From NCBI GenBank assembly GCA_018771605.1, contig CP076324.1, positions 1,651,700 through 1,715,699 of the forward strand: 64,000 nt of DNA, in the 5' to 3' direction. Positions 27,632 to 38,830 of the stretch are shown piece by piece. Below the pieces are notes generated by a model, which worked only from the letters and a program-made list of their open reading frames with translations, did not search any database and had not been told where the DNA came from. Both the position numbers and the translations under genes were made by a program. How positions within the stretch are numbered: position 1 is the stretch's first letter; the number at the start of each line of letters is the position of its first letter. The stretch comes from Aquificota bacterium (GTDB taxonomy: Bacteria > Aquificota > Aquificia > Aquificales > Aquificaceae).

Positions 27632-29218
27632 CTAATTGGATTCCATCTCTTCCTCATCCTTGTGGAGTTTGTAAATAAGGCTGTCCGCAAGGGCTATCCA
27701 AGAGGCTTCTATGATGTTCTCGGAAACTCCTACCGTACCCCATCTTCTATTTCCATCGGTTGATTCAATAAGCACCCTAACCTTGGCACCCGTGCCTTCA
27801 GACTCGTTAACTATCCTAACCTTATAGTCTATAAGCTGGACCTCCTTAAGGTTTGGATAAAACTCCTCAAGGGCCTTTCTCAAAGCTCTATCCAAGGCGC
27901 TTACAGGTCCATTACCCAGGGCGGCAGTATGCTGTTTTACATCTCCAACAAAGAGCCTCACAGTGGCCTCCGAAACAGGCAGGTTGTCCGTGCTTCTTTT
28001 TGCTATAAGAACTCTGTAGGCGTCAAGGGTAAAGTAGTCCCTTACCAAGCCAAAATGCCTTTTGCAAAGTAGCTCAAAGGATGCTTCAGCGGCCTCAAAA
28101 TGGTAGCCCTCCTTTTCCAGTTCCTTTATCCTTTCCAAAAGCTTTAGAACCTCTGGAGATTTTTCGTCCACCTCAATACCCATCTCTCTAAGCTTATAGA
28201 GTATGTTGCTCCTTCCAGAGAGGTCCGAAACGGTTACCTTTCTCTTGTTGCCTACAAGTGCTGGGTCAATGTGTTCGTAGGTGCCAGCATGCTTCATAAC
28301 TGCAGAGGCATGCACGCCCGCCTTGTGAGCAAAGGCGCTCTCACCCACATAGGGCATGTTCTTTGGTAAGGGCATGTTGGACATCTCTGAGACAAAGTGG
28401 CTAAGCTCTGTGAGTTTTTTTAGGTTTTCCTCCGGCACAGCCCTATAGCCCATCTTTAGTTGCAGGTTTGGTATTATGGAACAAAGGTTTGCATTGCCCG
28501 TTCTTTCCCCTATACCGTTTATAGTGCCATGCACCTGTCTGGCGCCTGCCAAAATGGCCATCAAAGAGTTGGCTACGGCCGTATCCGAATCGTTGTGGGC
28601 ATGTATGCCTATGTTTACCTCCGGAAAGGCTTCCTTTACCTTTTTTGTTATCTCATAAACCTCGTGAGGAAGGCTTCCACCGTTGGTATCGCATAGCACT
28701 ATCCAGTCCGCACCACCTTCTAAGGCAGACCTTAGGACCTCAAGGGCATACTGGGGGTTGTTTTTGTATCCGTCAAAGAAGTGTTCTGCGTCAAAGATGA
28801 CCTCTTCTACATGCTTCTTTAAAAAGCTTACCGATTCATAGACCATGGAAAGGTTCTCTTCTAAGGTGGTCTTTAGGGCCTCAAGCACATGGAAATCCCA
28901 GCTTTTGCCAAAGATGGTAATGACTTTAGCACCAGACTTTATAAGGTTTTCAAGCTGTGGGTCTTCTTCTGCCCTTTTGCCAGGCCTTCTTGTGGAGCCA
29001 AAGGCCACTATTTTGGCATGTATTGGCTTGTATTTCTTTAGCCTTTCAAAAAATATGGTGTCCTTTGGATTGGCTCCAGGCCATCCACCTTCTATGTAAT
29101 CAATGCCAAACTCATCCAGTTTTTGGAGTATGCGTAGCTTGTCCTCAAGGGAAAAGTTCACACCTTCTGCTTGGGAGCCATCCCTTAATGTGGTATCATA
29201 AATGAAAACCTTTTCCAT
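27632..29218 (-). CDS. cimA: (R)-citramalate synthase
   Basis: A 528-residue HMGL-like enzyme condensing acetyl-CoA and pyruvate to citramalate, which opens the threonine-independent isoleucine route. N-terminal motif [17 protein letters not shown] and [14 protein letters not shown] are those of the isopropylmalate/citramalate family; GERTGNANL and [13 protein letters not shown] are typical for the DUF-type long CimA. A C-terminal LeuA regulatory domain (about 390-520) suggests isoleucine feedback. It follows dnaG by 13 bases. Confidence 0.92.
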   Translation of the reverse strand: MEKVFIYDTTLRDGSQAEGVNFSLEDKLRILQKLDEFGIDYIEGGWPGANPKDTIFFERLKKYKPIHAKIVAFGSTRRPGKRAEEDPQLENLIKSGAKVITIFGKSWDFHVLEALKTTLEENLSMVYESVSFLKKHVEEVIFDAEHFFDGYKNNPQYALEVLRSALEGGADWIVLCDTNGGSLPHEVYEITKKVKEAFPEVNIGIHAHNDSDTAVANSLMAILAGARQVHGTINGIGERTGNANLCSIIPNLQLKMGYRAVPEENLKKLTELSHFVSEMSNMPLPKNMPYVGESAFAHKAGVHASAVMKHAGTYEHIDPALVGNKRKVTVSDLSGRSNILYKLREMGIEVDEKSPEVLKLLERIKELEKEGYHFEAAEASFELLCKRHFGLVRDYFTLDAYRVLIAKRSTDNLPVSEATVRLFVGDVKQHTAALGNGPVSALDRALRKALEEFYPNLKEVQLIDYKVRIVNESEGTGAKVRVLIESTDGNRRWGTVGVSENIIEASWIALADSLIYKLHKDEEEMESN

Positions 29219-29231
29219 AATATAAAATATA

Positions 29232-30764
29232 TCACTTTATCCTTAGCTTCCTTGGTTGAGCTTTGCTTTTCTGTCTTAACTCTTCAAAATCGGTAGGCTT
29301 TTCTATGTCTGGCAGGCTAAGGGCCCTCAGGCTTTCTTGAAAGGCCCTCTCAAGGTTATAGGCCTTAAAGTTCTTCACATAATCTGGTATAAGGTGGTAT
29401 TCTTCTCTTTTTAATGCCTCAATAAGCTCCATAAGGTAAGGCGATAGCCTGAGTTTATCCAATTCAACGCCCTCAAAGCCAAACCTGTAAAGCCCAGCCA
29501 AAAGCACAGCCTCATGATAGCTCAAAGGGGTTTGTTCTTTTTCTTCCCTTTTCTCTACTTTTACAATCCTCTCTTGAAGGCTTGTTATAGGAAGGGATGT
29601 GGCCTTTGAAAGCTCTTTTAAAAGCTCATACCTTTTTACACCATCCGGTATAAAACCGCAGAAGTATAAAAGGTCATCAAAGGCCTCCTTGTCTCCTTCT
29701 TTTACCCTTTGAAGAAAATAAACCTCCACCTCCTGACTGGTCTTTATCAAGCTTTTTAGGGCTTGTGGGTCCTTCCTTACAAAGGAGTCTGGGTCTTCTC
29801 CCTCTGGCAGATAGACTACCCTTACTTGCATACCAGCCTTCAACAGGTAAGGCACAGAGGACCTAACGGCCTTCCTTCCAGCCTTATCGCCATCGTAGAG
29901 TAAAACAACTCTTTTTACCAACTTTGATAGCATAAGGGCATGCTCTTCCGTTAGGGCCGTTCCAAGGGGTGCCACGCAGTTCCTTATTCCCTCTTGCCAA
30001 AGGCTCATAAGGTCAAAGTAGCCTTCTACTATGATTACTTCTCCCTCTTCCCTTATGTATTCCTTTGCTTCGTAAAGCCCAAAAAGGGTGGACCTCTTTT
30101 TAAAGACCTCCGACTCGGGTGAGTTTATATACTTGGGCTGGCTTCCATCAAGGCTTCTTCCCCCAAAGGCTATTACATCACCCTTTATATCCCTTACCGG
30201 AATGATAAGCCTGTTTTTAAAGAGGTCTCTGTAAAAGCCCTCCTCTATCTTTGTTATGTTTCCACTCTTTTCATAAACCTCTAATAGCCCCTCCTCAGAA
30301 AGTAGTCTTATAAGCTTTTCTGTATTTCCAGAAAAACCCAGAGTGAACTTGCTTATGGTTCTTGAGCTTATCCCTCTACTCTCAAGGTATTCTAAGGCCT
30401 GTTTGCTCTCCTTTAGTTGTTCATGATAAAACTCTGCCACCTTTTGAAGTGCAATAAGGAGCTTGCTGTCCTTTTCTTTCCTTCTTAGTTTTATGGAAAT
30501 TCCATACCTTTGGGCGAGCCTTTCTACAGCCTCCCAGTAGTCTATATTCTCATAAAGAGATACAAACTTTATGGCATCTCCACCCACACCGCAACCAAAG
30601 CATTTGAATATACCCTTGGAAGGTGAAACGTAAAAGGAAGGTGTGTCATCGGGATGAAAGGGACATCTGGCGGCGTAGTTGTTTCCAATTCTCTTTAGCT
30701 CTATGTAAGAGGAGATAACATCCACTATGTCAATCTTTCCAAGAAGGTCCTTGAGGGAGGACAT
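29232..30764 (-). CDS. dnaG: DNA primase
   Basis: A 510-residue primase. The N-terminal CHC2 zinc finger ([26 protein letters not shown]) at about 37-66 is followed by the RNA polymerase/Toprim domain ([28 protein letters not shown]). The helicase-binding C-terminus is shorter than in E. coli (581 residues). Makes RNA primers for replication with DnaB. Confidence 0.96.
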   Translation of the reverse strand: MSSLKDLLGKIDIVDVISSYIELKRIGNNYAARCPFHPDDTPSFYVSPSKGIFKCFGCGVGGDAIKFVSLYENIDYWEAVERLAQRYGISIKLRRKEKDSKLLIALQKVAEFYHEQLKESKQALEYLESRGISSRTISKFTLGFSGNTEKLIRLLSEEGLLEVYEKSGNITKIEEGFYRDLFKNRLIIPVRDIKGDVIAFGGRSLDGSQPKYINSPESEVFKKRSTLFGLYEAKEYIREEGEVIIVEGYFDLMSLWQEGIRNCVAPLGTALTEEHALMLSKLVKRVVLLYDGDKAGRKAVRSSVPYLLKAGMQVRVVYLPEGEDPDSFVRKDPQALKSLIKTSQEVEVYFLQRVKEGDKEAFDDLLYFCGFIPDGVKRYELLKELSKATSLPITSLQERIVKVEKREEKEQTPLSYHEAVLLAGLYRFGFEGVELDKLRLSPYLMELIEALKREEYHLIPDYVKNFKAYNLERAFQESLRALSLPDIEKPTDFEELRQKSKAQPRKLRIK

Positions 30765-30773
30765 AGGGAATAA

Positions 30774-30968
30774 TTATAGGTCTATCTCCACCCTTGAGTT
30801 TTCATCGTAAATGTATAGCTTTCCTTCTTCCTCATCTTTTGTCCTTTTATGAGAGCCATCACAAAAAGGAAGCTTTTTTGAAAGACCACATTGGCATATG
30901 TAAAAGGTCTCTTCCCCTACCTCAAGCTTATAAGGGCCTTTTTCTGTATGCTTTACAAGTCTTGCCAT
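30774..30968 (-). CDS. CDGSH iron-sulfur domain protein
   Basis: A 64-residue protein with the CDGSH motif CQCGLSKKLPFCDGSH, which gives the 3-Cys 1-His [2Fe-2S] cluster seen in mitoNEET-like proteins. Function in bacteria is not settled. The ATG at 30968 is chosen over an upstream in-frame start because a GGAGG lies 6 bases before it and the family domain starts there. It precedes dnaG by 9 bases. Confidence 0.88.
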   Translation of the reverse strand: MARLVKHTEKGPYKLEVGEETFYICQCGLSKKLPFCDGSHKRTKDEEEGKLYIYDENSRVEIDL

Positions 30969-30989
30969 AGCAAACCTCCTTAAACGTAT

Positions 30990-30997
30990 AGTATAAT
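30990..30997. promoter_or_regulatory. Overlapping divergent -10 boxes between the CDGSH and EAL genes
   Basis: The plus strand has TATAAT (30992-30997) pointing to the EAL gene; the minus strand has TATACT (30995-30990) pointing to the CDGSH/dnaG/cimA genes. The boxes overlap, so the two transcripts probably compete. Confidence 0.5.
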
Positions 30998-31017
30998 ACC
31001 AATAGTAAAAGTTGGCT

Positions 31018-32040
31018 ATGATCGCTTTATACCTAAAAGATTCACCACAAAAGCTTTCCAATATACTGTCTTCCTTAGGAGTTTCCTTTTCTACCATTGG
31101 AAATGTTTTTATACTGGATATGGAAAAGCATGCCTTTTTTCTTATAGTAGAAGACCTTCCAAAGGAAATAACAAAAAAGTTAAAAATTTCCTTTGTAGAA
31201 AAAGAAGACCTTTCAAGCGCAGAAAAGTTAATTGAGATAGGTTTTAGATCTATATCCCTTGAAGAGTTTGCCGAAGAAAACTTGTTCTATGGTTTGTCTG
31301 AGGTGCTGAATAATGGGGATATCTATTTTCATTCCATCATAGATGTAAAAACAAAGAAGATATACGGCTTTGAAGCCTTGTGCAGACTACCTATTCCCAT
31401 ATATAAGCTCTTTAAAGTAAGCGATAGGATTGCCTTCTTTGCGGACAATTTCTGCAGAGAAAGGGCTTTGCTGGACTATACAAGGCGTTTTCCCATGCAA
31501 AATTATCATCTGTTTTTAAACTTTCATCCCAAGTTTTTGAAAAACCCTTTGGAGAACGTGGGAGAGTTGATCACAAGCCTTATGAACAAGGAAGTGGATG
31601 CTTCAAAGATAGTTGTGGAAATAGATGAGTATGAGGGAATGGATTTAAAGAGTGTAAAGCTTATTAGAGACTTTTTAAAGGCGGAAGGTATACAGGTTGC
31701 CCTTGATGATGTGGGGGCTGGCTACGCTGGGCTTTACCAGCTGACAGAAATACACCCAGACATCGCCAAGCTTGACATGGCCCTCGTTAGAGATGTTTAT
31801 AAAAGCCCTGTTAAGCAGGCCGTTGTAAAGGGGCTAATATCTGCCTGCAAAGCCAGTAATATAAAGGTTTTGGCCGAAGGCATAGAAAAGGAAGAAGAGC
31901 TACTCTTCCTTTTGGAGGCTGGTGTGGACCTGCTTCAAGGCTTCCTCTTTTCCAAGCCAAGCCCATATCCAAACACAAGGGAAATAGAGAAGGTGGCTTA
32001 TAATTTATTAGCTAAACACCCTTTAGGAGGTTTATTATGA
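31018..32040 (+). CDS. EAL-domain c-di-GMP phosphodiesterase
   Basis: A 340-residue protein: residues about 1-90 are an unrecognised N-terminal region, then a complete EAL domain. Catalytic elements are visible in order: GFEALCR (EAL), LFLNFHP (Asn), VVEIDEYEG (Glu), [12 protein letters not shown] (Asp-Asp), AKLDMAL (Lys), LAEGIE (Glu) and [10 protein letters not shown] (Gln). Likely active in hydrolysing c-di-GMP to pGpG. ATG 31018 is preferred to a TTG at 31012. No ribosome binding site is evident before it. Its stop overlaps metE (ATGA). Confidence 0.85.
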   Translation: MIALYLKDSPQKLSNILSSLGVSFSTIGNVFILDMEKHAFFLIVEDLPKEITKKLKISFVEKEDLSSAEKLIEIGFRSISLEEFAEENLFYGLSEVLNNGDIYFHSIIDVKTKKIYGFEALCRLPIPIYKLFKVSDRIAFFADNFCRERALLDYTRRFPMQNYHLFLNFHPKFLKNPLENVGELITSLMNKEVDASKIVVEIDEYEGMDLKSVKLIRDFLKAEGIQVALDDVGAGYAGLYQLTEIHPDIAKLDMALVRDVYKSPVKQAVVKGLISACKASNIKVLAEGIEKEEELLFLLEAGVDLLQGFLFSKPSPYPNTREIEKVAYNLLAKHPLGGLL

Positions 32041-34313
32041 AAACCTTAGCCTATGGCTTTCCTAAGCTGGGAGAAAAAAGAGAATTCAAAAGCCTTCTGG
32101 AAGACTTTTGGAAAGGTAAGATAAAAGAGGAAAACCTCATAGATGGTATGAACTCTCTAAAAGAATGGATAGCAAGCCTATATAAATCACATACAGACCT
32201 CTTTCCTTCTGGTGATGTTTCTTATTATGACTTTATGCTTGATATGGCAATAACGGTGGGAGCCATACCAAAGAGGTTTGGCCAATACATGGGCCTTGAA
32301 ACCTACTTCCAGATGGCAAGGGGCGCTCAGGCGCTGGAGATGACCAAATACTTTAACACCAACTACCACTACCTTGTGCCAGAATTGGAAGGAAAAGACT
32401 TCAAACTTTTCAAGAATATACCCCTTGAGGAGTATAGCTTTTTAAAATCCAAGGGCTACGACCCCCTTCCAAGGCTTATAGCACCCTTTACCTTTTTGAA
32501 ACTTTCCAAGGTTTTGAAAAGGTCCGAATATTCAGAGTTGCCCCTTTATGAGCTTTCAAAGATAGAAAGCCAAAAGGATATGGAAGACCACCTAAATGCC
32601 ATCTTCCCCGTTTATGAAGAGCTTCTAAAAAGCCTCTCTCAAGCTGGTGCAGGGGCTGTTTTGATGGAGGACCCAGCCCTATGCCTTGATATGGAGGAGT
32701 GGGAGTGGGACCTGGTGCATGAAACCTACAGCTGTCTTAGCAAGTATGCAGACCTTTATGTGATAACCTATTACGATAGTGTGTCAAACTACAAGAGGTT
32801 TGTAGACCTTCCCGTAAAGGCCTTGGGCCTTGACCTTGTATCCAATGGTGAAAACCTTGAGAACATAAGAAAGTATGGCTTTCCGGAGGATAAGGCTCTT
32901 ATAGCGGGCATAATAAACGGAAGGAATGTATGGAGGGCAAACCTAAAGGAAAAGCTAAGCCTTATAGAGGAGCTTTCCAAGCTTTCAAAGGACCTTATAA
33001 TCTCCAACTCCTGCCCCCTTTTCCACCTTCCTGTGAGCGTAGAGCCAGAAGACAGCCTGCCGGAGGGCCTAAAAGAGAGGCTTTCATTTGCCAAGGAAAG
33101 GCTCCGTGAGCTAAAGACTCTAAAGCTTGCCTTTGAGGGAGAAGAAGGTGCCTTAAAAGAAGTGGAGGAGTCTGCAAGGCTATCAAAAGAGGGCTTTGGA
33201 GCAAGAGAGGAGGTAAGGAGAAGGATAGCAAGCCTCAGGACAGAGGATTTTCAGAGGGAACTTCCTTATGCGGAAAGGATAAAGATTCAGCAGGAGATCT
33301 TAAACCTGCCCCTCTTACCCACCACCACCATAGGCTCCTTCCCACAGACAGAGGAGGTGAGGAAGGCAAGGACTGCCTACAACTCTGGAAAGATATCGGA
33401 GGAAGAGTACAAGGAGTTTATAAGAAAACAGATAGAGCATGTGATAAGGGTTCAAGAGGAGATAGGTCTGGATGTGCTTGTGCATGGTGAGTTTGAAAGG
33501 ACAGACATGGTGGAGTTCTTTGCCCAAAGGCTGGAGGGCATTGCTACCACCAAGCACGGATGGGTTCTCTCTTATGGCTCAAGGGTCTACAGGCCACCTA
33601 TCATATACGGCGATGTCTACAGGCCAAGGTCTATGACGGTGGAGGAGATAACTTACGCCCAGTCTTTGACAAACAAGCCAGTCAAAGGCATGCTTACAGG
33701 ACCTGTCACCATCCTAAACTGGAGCTACTACAGGGAAGATATACCAAAGCATGAGATAGCCTACCAGATAGCCTTGGCCCTCTTAGAAGAGGTAAAAGAC
33801 CTTGAGTCTGCGGGCATAAAGGTTATCCAGATAGATGAACCTGCCTTTAGAGAGGGGGCGCCTCTAAAGAGGAGGGATTGGCCCTCTTACTTTGATTGGG
33901 CTGTAAAGGCCTTTAGGCTGTGTTCCAAGGCAAAGCCCCAGACCCAGATACACACCCACATGTGCTACAGTGAGTTTAACGAGGTGATTGAATACATCTA
34001 TCAGATGGACTTTGATGTCATATCCATAGAGGCCTCAAGGAGTAAAGGAGAGATCATATCAGCCTTTGAGAGCTTTAAAGGGTGGGACAGGCAGATAGGT
34101 ATAGGTGTTTATGATATACACTCGCCCGCCGTGCCTACAAAGGCACAGATAAGGGCAGTGCTTGAAAGGTCCATGAAGGTCCTTCCTGTAGAGCTCCTTT
34201 GGGTAAACCCAGACTGTGGCCTAAAGACAAGAAGATGGGAGGAGGTAGTGCCATCTTTGAAGAATATGGTAGAAACTGCCAAAGAGCTAAGGGAGGAGCT
34301 TGTAAAGGCATGA
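32037..34313 (+). CDS. metE: Cobalamin-independent methionine synthase
   Basis: A 758-residue two-barrel enzyme transferring a methyl group from methyltetrahydrofolate-polyglutamate to homocysteine. The C-terminal catalytic barrel carries [36 protein letters not shown] (zinc His/Cys), and NPDCGLKTR (zinc Cys). Full length. GGAGG in the end of the EAL gene serves as ribosome binding site; the stop overlaps the tkt start. No S-box or B12 riboswitch was seen upstream. Confidence 0.96.
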   Translation: MKTLAYGFPKLGEKREFKSLLEDFWKGKIKEENLIDGMNSLKEWIASLYKSHTDLFPSGDVSYYDFMLDMAITVGAIPKRFGQYMGLETYFQMARGAQALEMTKYFNTNYHYLVPELEGKDFKLFKNIPLEEYSFLKSKGYDPLPRLIAPFTFLKLSKVLKRSEYSELPLYELSKIESQKDMEDHLNAIFPVYEELLKSLSQAGAGAVLMEDPALCLDMEEWEWDLVHETYSCLSKYADLYVITYYDSVSNYKRFVDLPVKALGLDLVSNGENLENIRKYGFPEDKALIAGIINGRNVWRANLKEKLSLIEELSKLSKDLIISNSCPLFHLPVSVEPEDSLPEGLKERLSFAKERLRELKTLKLAFEGEEGALKEVEESARLSKEGFGAREEVRRRIASLRTEDFQRELPYAERIKIQQEILNLPLLPTTTIGSFPQTEEVRKARTAYNSGKISEEEYKEFIRKQIEHVIRVQEEIGLDVLVHGEFERTDMVEFFAQRLEGIATTKHGWVLSYGSRVYRPPIIYGDVYRPRSMTVEEITYAQSLTNKPVKGMLTGPVTILNWSYYREDIPKHEIAYQIALALLEEVKDLESAGIKVIQIDEPAFREGAPLKRRDWPSYFDWAVKAFRLCSKAKPQTQIHTHMCYSEFNEVIEYIYQMDFDVISIEASRSKGEIISAFESFKGWDRQIGIGVYDIHSPAVPTKAQIRAVLERSMKVLPVELLWVNPDCGLKTRRWEEVVPSLKNMVETAKELREELVKA

Positions 34314-36292
34314 GTAAGGACCAGCTTCTTATAAACACCATAAGGTTTTTAAGCGTGGACCAGGTGGAAAGGGCAAAGTCTGGACATCCGGGCATGCCCC
34401 TGGGCGCAAGCCACATAGCCTACCTTATCTTTGACAGGTTTTTACGCTTTAACCCCAAAAACCCCAAGTGGATAAACAGAGACAGGTTTGTGCTTTCTGC
34501 GGGCCATGCCAGCGCCATGCTCTATTCTCTCCTCTTTGTTATGGGCTATGACCTTGACCTTGAGGACCTCAAAAACTTCAGACAGCTTGGAAGCAGAACG
34601 CCGGGACATCCAGAAAGTTTTTTAACACCTGGAGTAGAGGCCACAACAGGACCCCTTGGCCAAGGCATAGGCAACGCCGTAGGCATGGCCTTGGCCGAAA
34701 AGTACCTTTCCTCTTACTTTAACAGGGAAAGCTTTCCTATCATAGACCACTACACCTTTGCCCTTGTGAGCGACGGAGACCTTATGGAAGGAATCTCCTG
34801 CGAAGTGGCCCAGCTGGCGGGCCACTGGAGGCTAAATAAACTCATAGTAATATGGGACAACAACAAGGTTTCCATAGACGGCCCCACTTCCTTAGCATGG
34901 TCTGAGGATGTATGTGAGAGGTTTTCCGCCTTTGGCTGGTATGTACAGCATATAGAGGATGGATACAACCTGGAAGAGATAGAAGGGGCCATAAGAAGGG
35001 CCATGGAGCAAAAAGATAGGCCTTCCTTTATATCCGTAAGGACCCATCTGGGCTATGGCTCTCCAAAGCAGGATGATGCCAGCGTGCATGGCGCACCCTT
35101 AGGAAAGGACCTTGCCCTGCAGACAAAGAGAAACTTTGGCTGGCCAGAAGAGGAGTTTTATGTGCCGCAGGAGGTGTGGGAATACAGGGAGGAGAAGATA
35201 AAGAGAGGAAAAGAGCTGGAAGAAGAGTGGAACAGGCTCTTTGAAGCCTACAGGGAAAAGTACCCTGATCTGGCGGACATGCTTTTGAAATACTTTAACA
35301 AGGACTGGGGAGAGGAGTACAAAAAGCATATTCCTACCTTTAGTGAGCCTATGGCCACGCGCCAGGCCAGTGGAAAGGTGCTAAACGCCATTGCCAAGCA
35401 CATACCCGTCCTTTTTGGTGGCTCTGCAGACCTCTCTGAGTCCAACAACACCTACCTGCACGGTATGGGAGACTTTTCCGCAGAGAACCCCCTTGGAAGG
35501 AACATACACTTTGGAGTAAGAGAGCATGCCATGGGTACCATCCTAAACGGCATGGCCTACCATGGGGGAATACTTCCTTACGGTGGCACCTTCTTGGTTT
35601 TCTCCGACTATATGAGGCCTTCCATAAGGCTTGCCAGCATGGCCGGCCTTCAGGTTATATACGTCTTTACCCATGACTCCATAGGCCTTGGAGAAGATGG
35701 ACCAACCCACCAGCCTGTGGAACAGCTAAGCTCTTTGAGGCTCATACCAAACCTTTGGGTAATAAGGCCGGCGGATGCCAATGAAACAGCCATAGCCTGG
35801 CAGATGGCCATAGAAAGAAAGGATGGTCCAACAGCCCTTATACTCACAAGGCAAAAGCTACCTCTCATAGACAGGTCTAAATACCCATCTGCGGAAGGCA
35901 TAAGGAGAGGTGCTTATATACTCCTTGACTGCGAAGGAACTCCAGACCTTATCATCCTTGCCAGCGGGTCTGAAGTACACCCTGCCCTACGGGCCGGAGA
36001 GCTTTTAAAGGAGGAAGGCATAAGGGTAAGGGTGGTAAATATGGCAAGCTTTGAAGTCTTTGAAGGCCAAGAGGAAGGCTACAAAAGGCATGTTCTTCCG
36101 CCGGAAGTAAAAAGGAGGGTAGCAGTAGAGGCGGGAAGGGGCCTCTGTTGGTATAAATATGTAGGGCTTGAGGGCCTTGTTATAAGTTTGGAGACCTTTG
36201 GCAAGTCTGCACCGGGCGAAGTGCTTATGCAACACTTTGGCTTTAGCCCAGAGGCTATTGTTAAAAAGATAAAAGAACACTATTCCTTTTAA
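34310..36292 (+). CDS. tkt: Transketolase
   Basis: A 660-residue thiamine diphosphate enzyme for two-carbon transfer in the pentose phosphate pathway and sugar-precursor synthesis. The TPP motif reads [32 protein letters not shown] (seen as [10 protein letters not shown] then ...WDNN); the central pyrimidine domain has [21 protein letters not shown]. Start ATG 34310 overlaps the metE stop as ATGA; earlier in-frame starts lie inside metE. No ribosome binding site of its own is strong, so translation is probably coupled. Confidence 0.95.
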   Translation: MSKDQLLINTIRFLSVDQVERAKSGHPGMPLGASHIAYLIFDRFLRFNPKNPKWINRDRFVLSAGHASAMLYSLLFVMGYDLDLEDLKNFRQLGSRTPGHPESFLTPGVEATTGPLGQGIGNAVGMALAEKYLSSYFNRESFPIIDHYTFALVSDGDLMEGISCEVAQLAGHWRLNKLIVIWDNNKVSIDGPTSLAWSEDVCERFSAFGWYVQHIEDGYNLEEIEGAIRRAMEQKDRPSFISVRTHLGYGSPKQDDASVHGAPLGKDLALQTKRNFGWPEEEFYVPQEVWEYREEKIKRGKELEEEWNRLFEAYREKYPDLADMLLKYFNKDWGEEYKKHIPTFSEPMATRQASGKVLNAIAKHIPVLFGGSADLSESNNTYLHGMGDFSAENPLGRNIHFGVREHAMGTILNGMAYHGGILPYGGTFLVFSDYMRPSIRLASMAGLQVIYVFTHDSIGLGEDGPTHQPVEQLSSLRLIPNLWVIRPADANETAIAWQMAIERKDGPTALILTRQKLPLIDRSKYPSAEGIRRGAYILLDCEGTPDLIILASGSEVHPALRAGELLKEEGIRVRVVNMASFEVFEGQEEGYKRHVLPPEVKRRVAVEAGRGLCWYKYVGLEGLVISLETFGKSAPGEVLMQHFGFSPEAIVKKIKEHYSF

Positions 36293-36295
36293 AAA

Positions 36296-36312
36296 AGCCC
36301 CCGGCGGGGGCT
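36296..36312. terminator. Bidirectional terminator between tkt and the subtilisin gene
   Basis: AGCCCCC-GGC-GGGGGCT, a 7-pair GC-rich stem. On the minus strand it is followed by TTTTTT (complement of the A-run 36291-36296), an ideal terminator for the protease operon; on the plus strand the T-rich tail comes 6 bases later. Confidence 0.85.
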
Positions 36313-36318
36313 AAAGGT

Positions 36319-38490
36319 TTATTTTTTGAAGGTCCTCCTGAAAGCTATAAGTATTGGTGGCAAGAGCCAGAGGAGGACATTGAGAGGATTGGAACCTGTA
36401 GCCATGGAACATCCACCACCCCCACCAGAGGAGGAGCTACTCACAGAGAAGTTAAAGATGGCATAGCAGCTTTTGTCCGAATTCATACTTATGGTGCATT
36501 GGGAACCCATTCCACAAGATTGACAATCCCCGCCCCAACCGCCAAAGGTGGAGCCGGCGTTTGGTGTAGCGGTAAGGGTGACAGAAGTGTTTGGATCAAA
36601 GTTTGCAGAACATATGGTGCCACAGCTTATGCCAGCTGGATTGCTTGTTATAGTGCCAGAACCGGTGCCAGATTTGCTAATGCTTAGTATGTATTTTGAC
36701 CTTACAAAGTATGCAATACATGCTTTGTTGTTGTTGGCAGTTATGGTGCATATGGGATTATTGCCGCAGCTTTCACAATCTCCAAGCCAGATTTTGAAGG
36801 CAGAAATAGAATCTGGTGTGGCTTGTAATGTTATAGAAGAGCCTTCGTTAAATATGCCATAACAAGTATCACCACAATTTATTCCTGTAGGATTGCTTAT
36901 TATAGTGCCTTTGCCTTCGCCACTTTTTATTACAGCGACTACAACCTTATCAAACACAGCTACACATTTTTTGTCTGAATTCATAACAATCTGACATGTG
37001 GTGCTGGTTCCACAAGCTGAGCAGTCTCCCGACCAGCCTTTGAAGGATGCTCCAGTGTAAGGTGTTGCTGTCAGTGTGGCTGTACTGCCATTATTGTAAA
37101 CACCGACGTTACCATCTACAGCACCCAAACCCCTTACATCTACAAGCAGAAAGTAAAAAGTTCCTGGCTGACAATCGCTAATCGTTAAAGCCTTATAGGC
37201 GTTTATCCTTCCGCCAGTTATGGTCTTTCCGTTGAGGGAAGAAAGAGGATCCACACCCTTCATTATCCTACACTTTAGCTCTCTCCATGTATAGCTTGAG
37301 TTTTGAGCCTTCAAAAGGGCTGCAAGGCCTGCCACATGAGGTGAAGCCATAGAGGTGCCACTAAACTCACAATATTGGTAACCATTTAAGGTGTAGCACG
37401 TATAACCAGTGAATTGCAAATTAGGCACAGTACTCAAAATATCTACCCCCGGCGCTCCCACATGGACAGAGTTCCTTCCGTAATTGGAAAAGCTCGCCAA
37501 AAGGTCGTTTTGGTCTGTTGCAGCAATGGAGATTATATTTTCCAAATCATAGGAAGCTGGGTATAAAGGAATGAGGTCGTTGTCATTAGCTTCATTCCCA
37601 GCTGCCGCAACAAACAGTATGCCCGCATTCTTTGCGCTTGCTATGGCATCCCTTAAAGCTTGGCTATAGCCGTAGCCTCCCCAGCTTGCGTTTATGATGT
37701 GGGCACCCTTCTGTATGGCGTAGTTGATGCAGTCTATGGCATCTGAGGTGGTGCCTGAGCCATCGCTACCCATAAACTTAAGAGCCATTATCTTGACCTG
37801 CCAATTTACACCCACTACGCCAACGCCGTTATTACCCACCGCACCAATTGTTCCAGCCACATGTGTCCCATGCCCGTTGTCATCCATAGGGTCGTTTGGA
37901 TTGGATGCACCTGTAATACAGTTTTTGCCATAATATCCAGTGGCTGGGTCCTTCCACATATTATCCTTTAGGTCCGGGTGGTTATAGTCCACCCCCGTAT
38001 CTATTACCGCCACCACCACGCTTTGGCTTCCTCTGGTAATGTCCCATGCCAATGGAGCCTGTATTTTTGCAAGGCCCCAAAGGTTATTCCACAGTGGGTC
38101 GTTTGGTATTGTGGCTTTTATGGTGTATATGTAGTCTGGTTCTGCGTATTCCACATCGGGCCTTTTTCTTAGCTCTGCGATAGCTTCATGGGGAGTCTTA
38201 TCTTTTGGCAACTTAAACACGTAGATATTTAAGTTTCTAAACTCCTTTATGCTTTGAAGCCCATACTGACTTTTAACTTCTGATAGAGCTTGCAATCTAA
38301 ACTGACCTCCTTTGAACTTTACTATAACCCTATCTAAGGCATACCTTGGCACTGGCGTGTATTGAGGTCCGAAAGATGTAGATCTATTAGTCTGCGCTTT
38401 GCTAATTTGACTACCTTGAGAGCTAAAAAGTGTTCCCAAAATTACAGCAAAAAGCCATAATAAAAGCCTTGATGTGCGTTTAAGCTTCAT
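36319..38490 (-). CDS. Secreted subtilisin-like serine protease (S8) with Cys-rich repeats and a C-terminal sorting tail
   Basis: A 723-residue preproprotease. A signal peptide (MKLKRTSRLLLWLFAVILGT) and an I9-type propeptide (about 45-125) precede the S8 domain. The triad is Asp164 (AVIDTGVD), His207 (NGHGTHVAG), Ser380 (SGTSMASP), with Asn299 (AAAGNEAND) as oxyanion residue. Three InlB-B/bacterial-repeat-like modules follow (about 455-515, 520-596, 602-680), each with four to six Cys. The C-terminus has a serine/glycine linker, GGGGGCSM (Cys694), a membrane helix and RRTFKK, like Cys-type C-terminal sorting signals. Start at 38490 is based on GGAGG 6 bases upstream. Likely an extracellular, surface-held thermostable protease. 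Confidence 0.9.
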   Translation of the reverse strand: MKLKRTSRLLLWLFAVILGTLFSSQGSQISKAQTNRSTSFGPQYTPVPRYALDRVIVKFKGGQFRLQALSEVKSQYGLQSIKEFRNLNIYVFKLPKDKTPHEAIAELRKRPDVEYAEPDYIYTIKATIPNDPLWNNLWGLAKIQAPLAWDITRGSQSVVVAVIDTGVDYNHPDLKDNMWKDPATGYYGKNCITGASNPNDPMDDNGHGTHVAGTIGAVGNNGVGVVGVNWQVKIMALKFMGSDGSGTTSDAIDCINYAIQKGAHIINASWGGYGYSQALRDAIASAKNAGILFVAAAGNEANDNDLIPLYPASYDLENIISIAATDQNDLLASFSNYGRNSVHVGAPGVDILSTVPNLQFTGYTCYTLNGYQYCEFSGTSMASPHVAGLAALLKAQNSSYTWRELKCRIMKGVDPLSSLNGKTITGGRINAYKALTISDCQPGTFYFLLVDVRGLGAVDGNVGVYNNGSTATLTATPYTGASFKGWSGDCSACGTSTTCQIVMNSDKKCVAVFDKVVVAVIKSGEGKGTIISNPTGINCGDTCYGIFNEGSSITLQATPDSISAFKIWLGDCESCGNNPICTITANNNKACIAYFVRSKYILSISKSGTGSGTITSNPAGISCGTICSANFDPNTSVTLTATPNAGSTFGGWGGDCQSCGMGSQCTISMNSDKSCYAIFNFSVSSSSSGGGGGCSMATGSNPLNVLLWLLPPILIAFRRTFKK

Positions 38491-38501
38491 AACCCACCTC
38501 C

Positions 38502-38828
38502 CTACCATATTCTATAAATCCTATCAGGTTCTACATACTCAACCTCTTTTCTTTCAGAGAGTTTTTTCATCAGCTCTTCCTGCGATGCCCTTTCTGGCAC
38601 TTCCACCACATACATGTTTAAGTCTTCAATAACCTTTACAAGCCTTAGTCCATACTGGCTTATTATTTCCTTCCTCTTTTCTTCTGGCACGTCCTTCTTA
38701 AACTTTATTATCAGCCTTTGGGATGTTTTCATAGGTACTTCTCCAGTGTTTAAAGGTCTGCTTGTGGCACAGCCTTGGCTAAAAAGGGTGAAGCCAAGCA
38801 AAAGGGCTAAAAGCAAGCTTTTAAACAT
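38502..38828 (-). CDS. Free-standing subtilisin propeptide-like lipoprotein
   Basis: A 108-residue protein. A signal peptide with lipobox FSQGC (Cys20) is followed by an inhibitor-I9-like domain (QRLIIKFKKDVPEEKRKEII ... VEYVEPDRIYRIW). This domain matches the propeptide of the neighbouring protease (RVIVKFKGGQFRLQALSEVK ... VEYAEPDYIYTI) in pattern and length. Stand-alone I9 domains act as inhibitors or folding chaperones of subtilases; membrane anchoring of one is unusual. The ATG 38828 is chosen for its GGAGG spacing. It lies 11 bases before the protease start. Confidence 0.8.
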   Translation of the reverse strand: MFKSLLLALLLGFTLFSQGCATSRPLNTGEVPMKTSQRLIIKFKKDVPEEKRKEIISQYGLRLVKVIEDLNMYVVEVPERASQEELMKKLSERKEVEYVEPDRIYRIW

Positions 38829-38830
38829 GA

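Noticed and set aside
30774-31097. Longer 107-residue form of the CDGSH protein
   Set aside because: The extra N-terminus would be coded across the divergent EAL promoter and start; a good ribosome binding site supports the start at 30968.
34199-34309. Earlier in-frame start for transketolase
   Set aside because: The 37 extra residues lie inside metE in another frame and do not look like transketolase; ATGA overlap at 34310 is the normal coupling.
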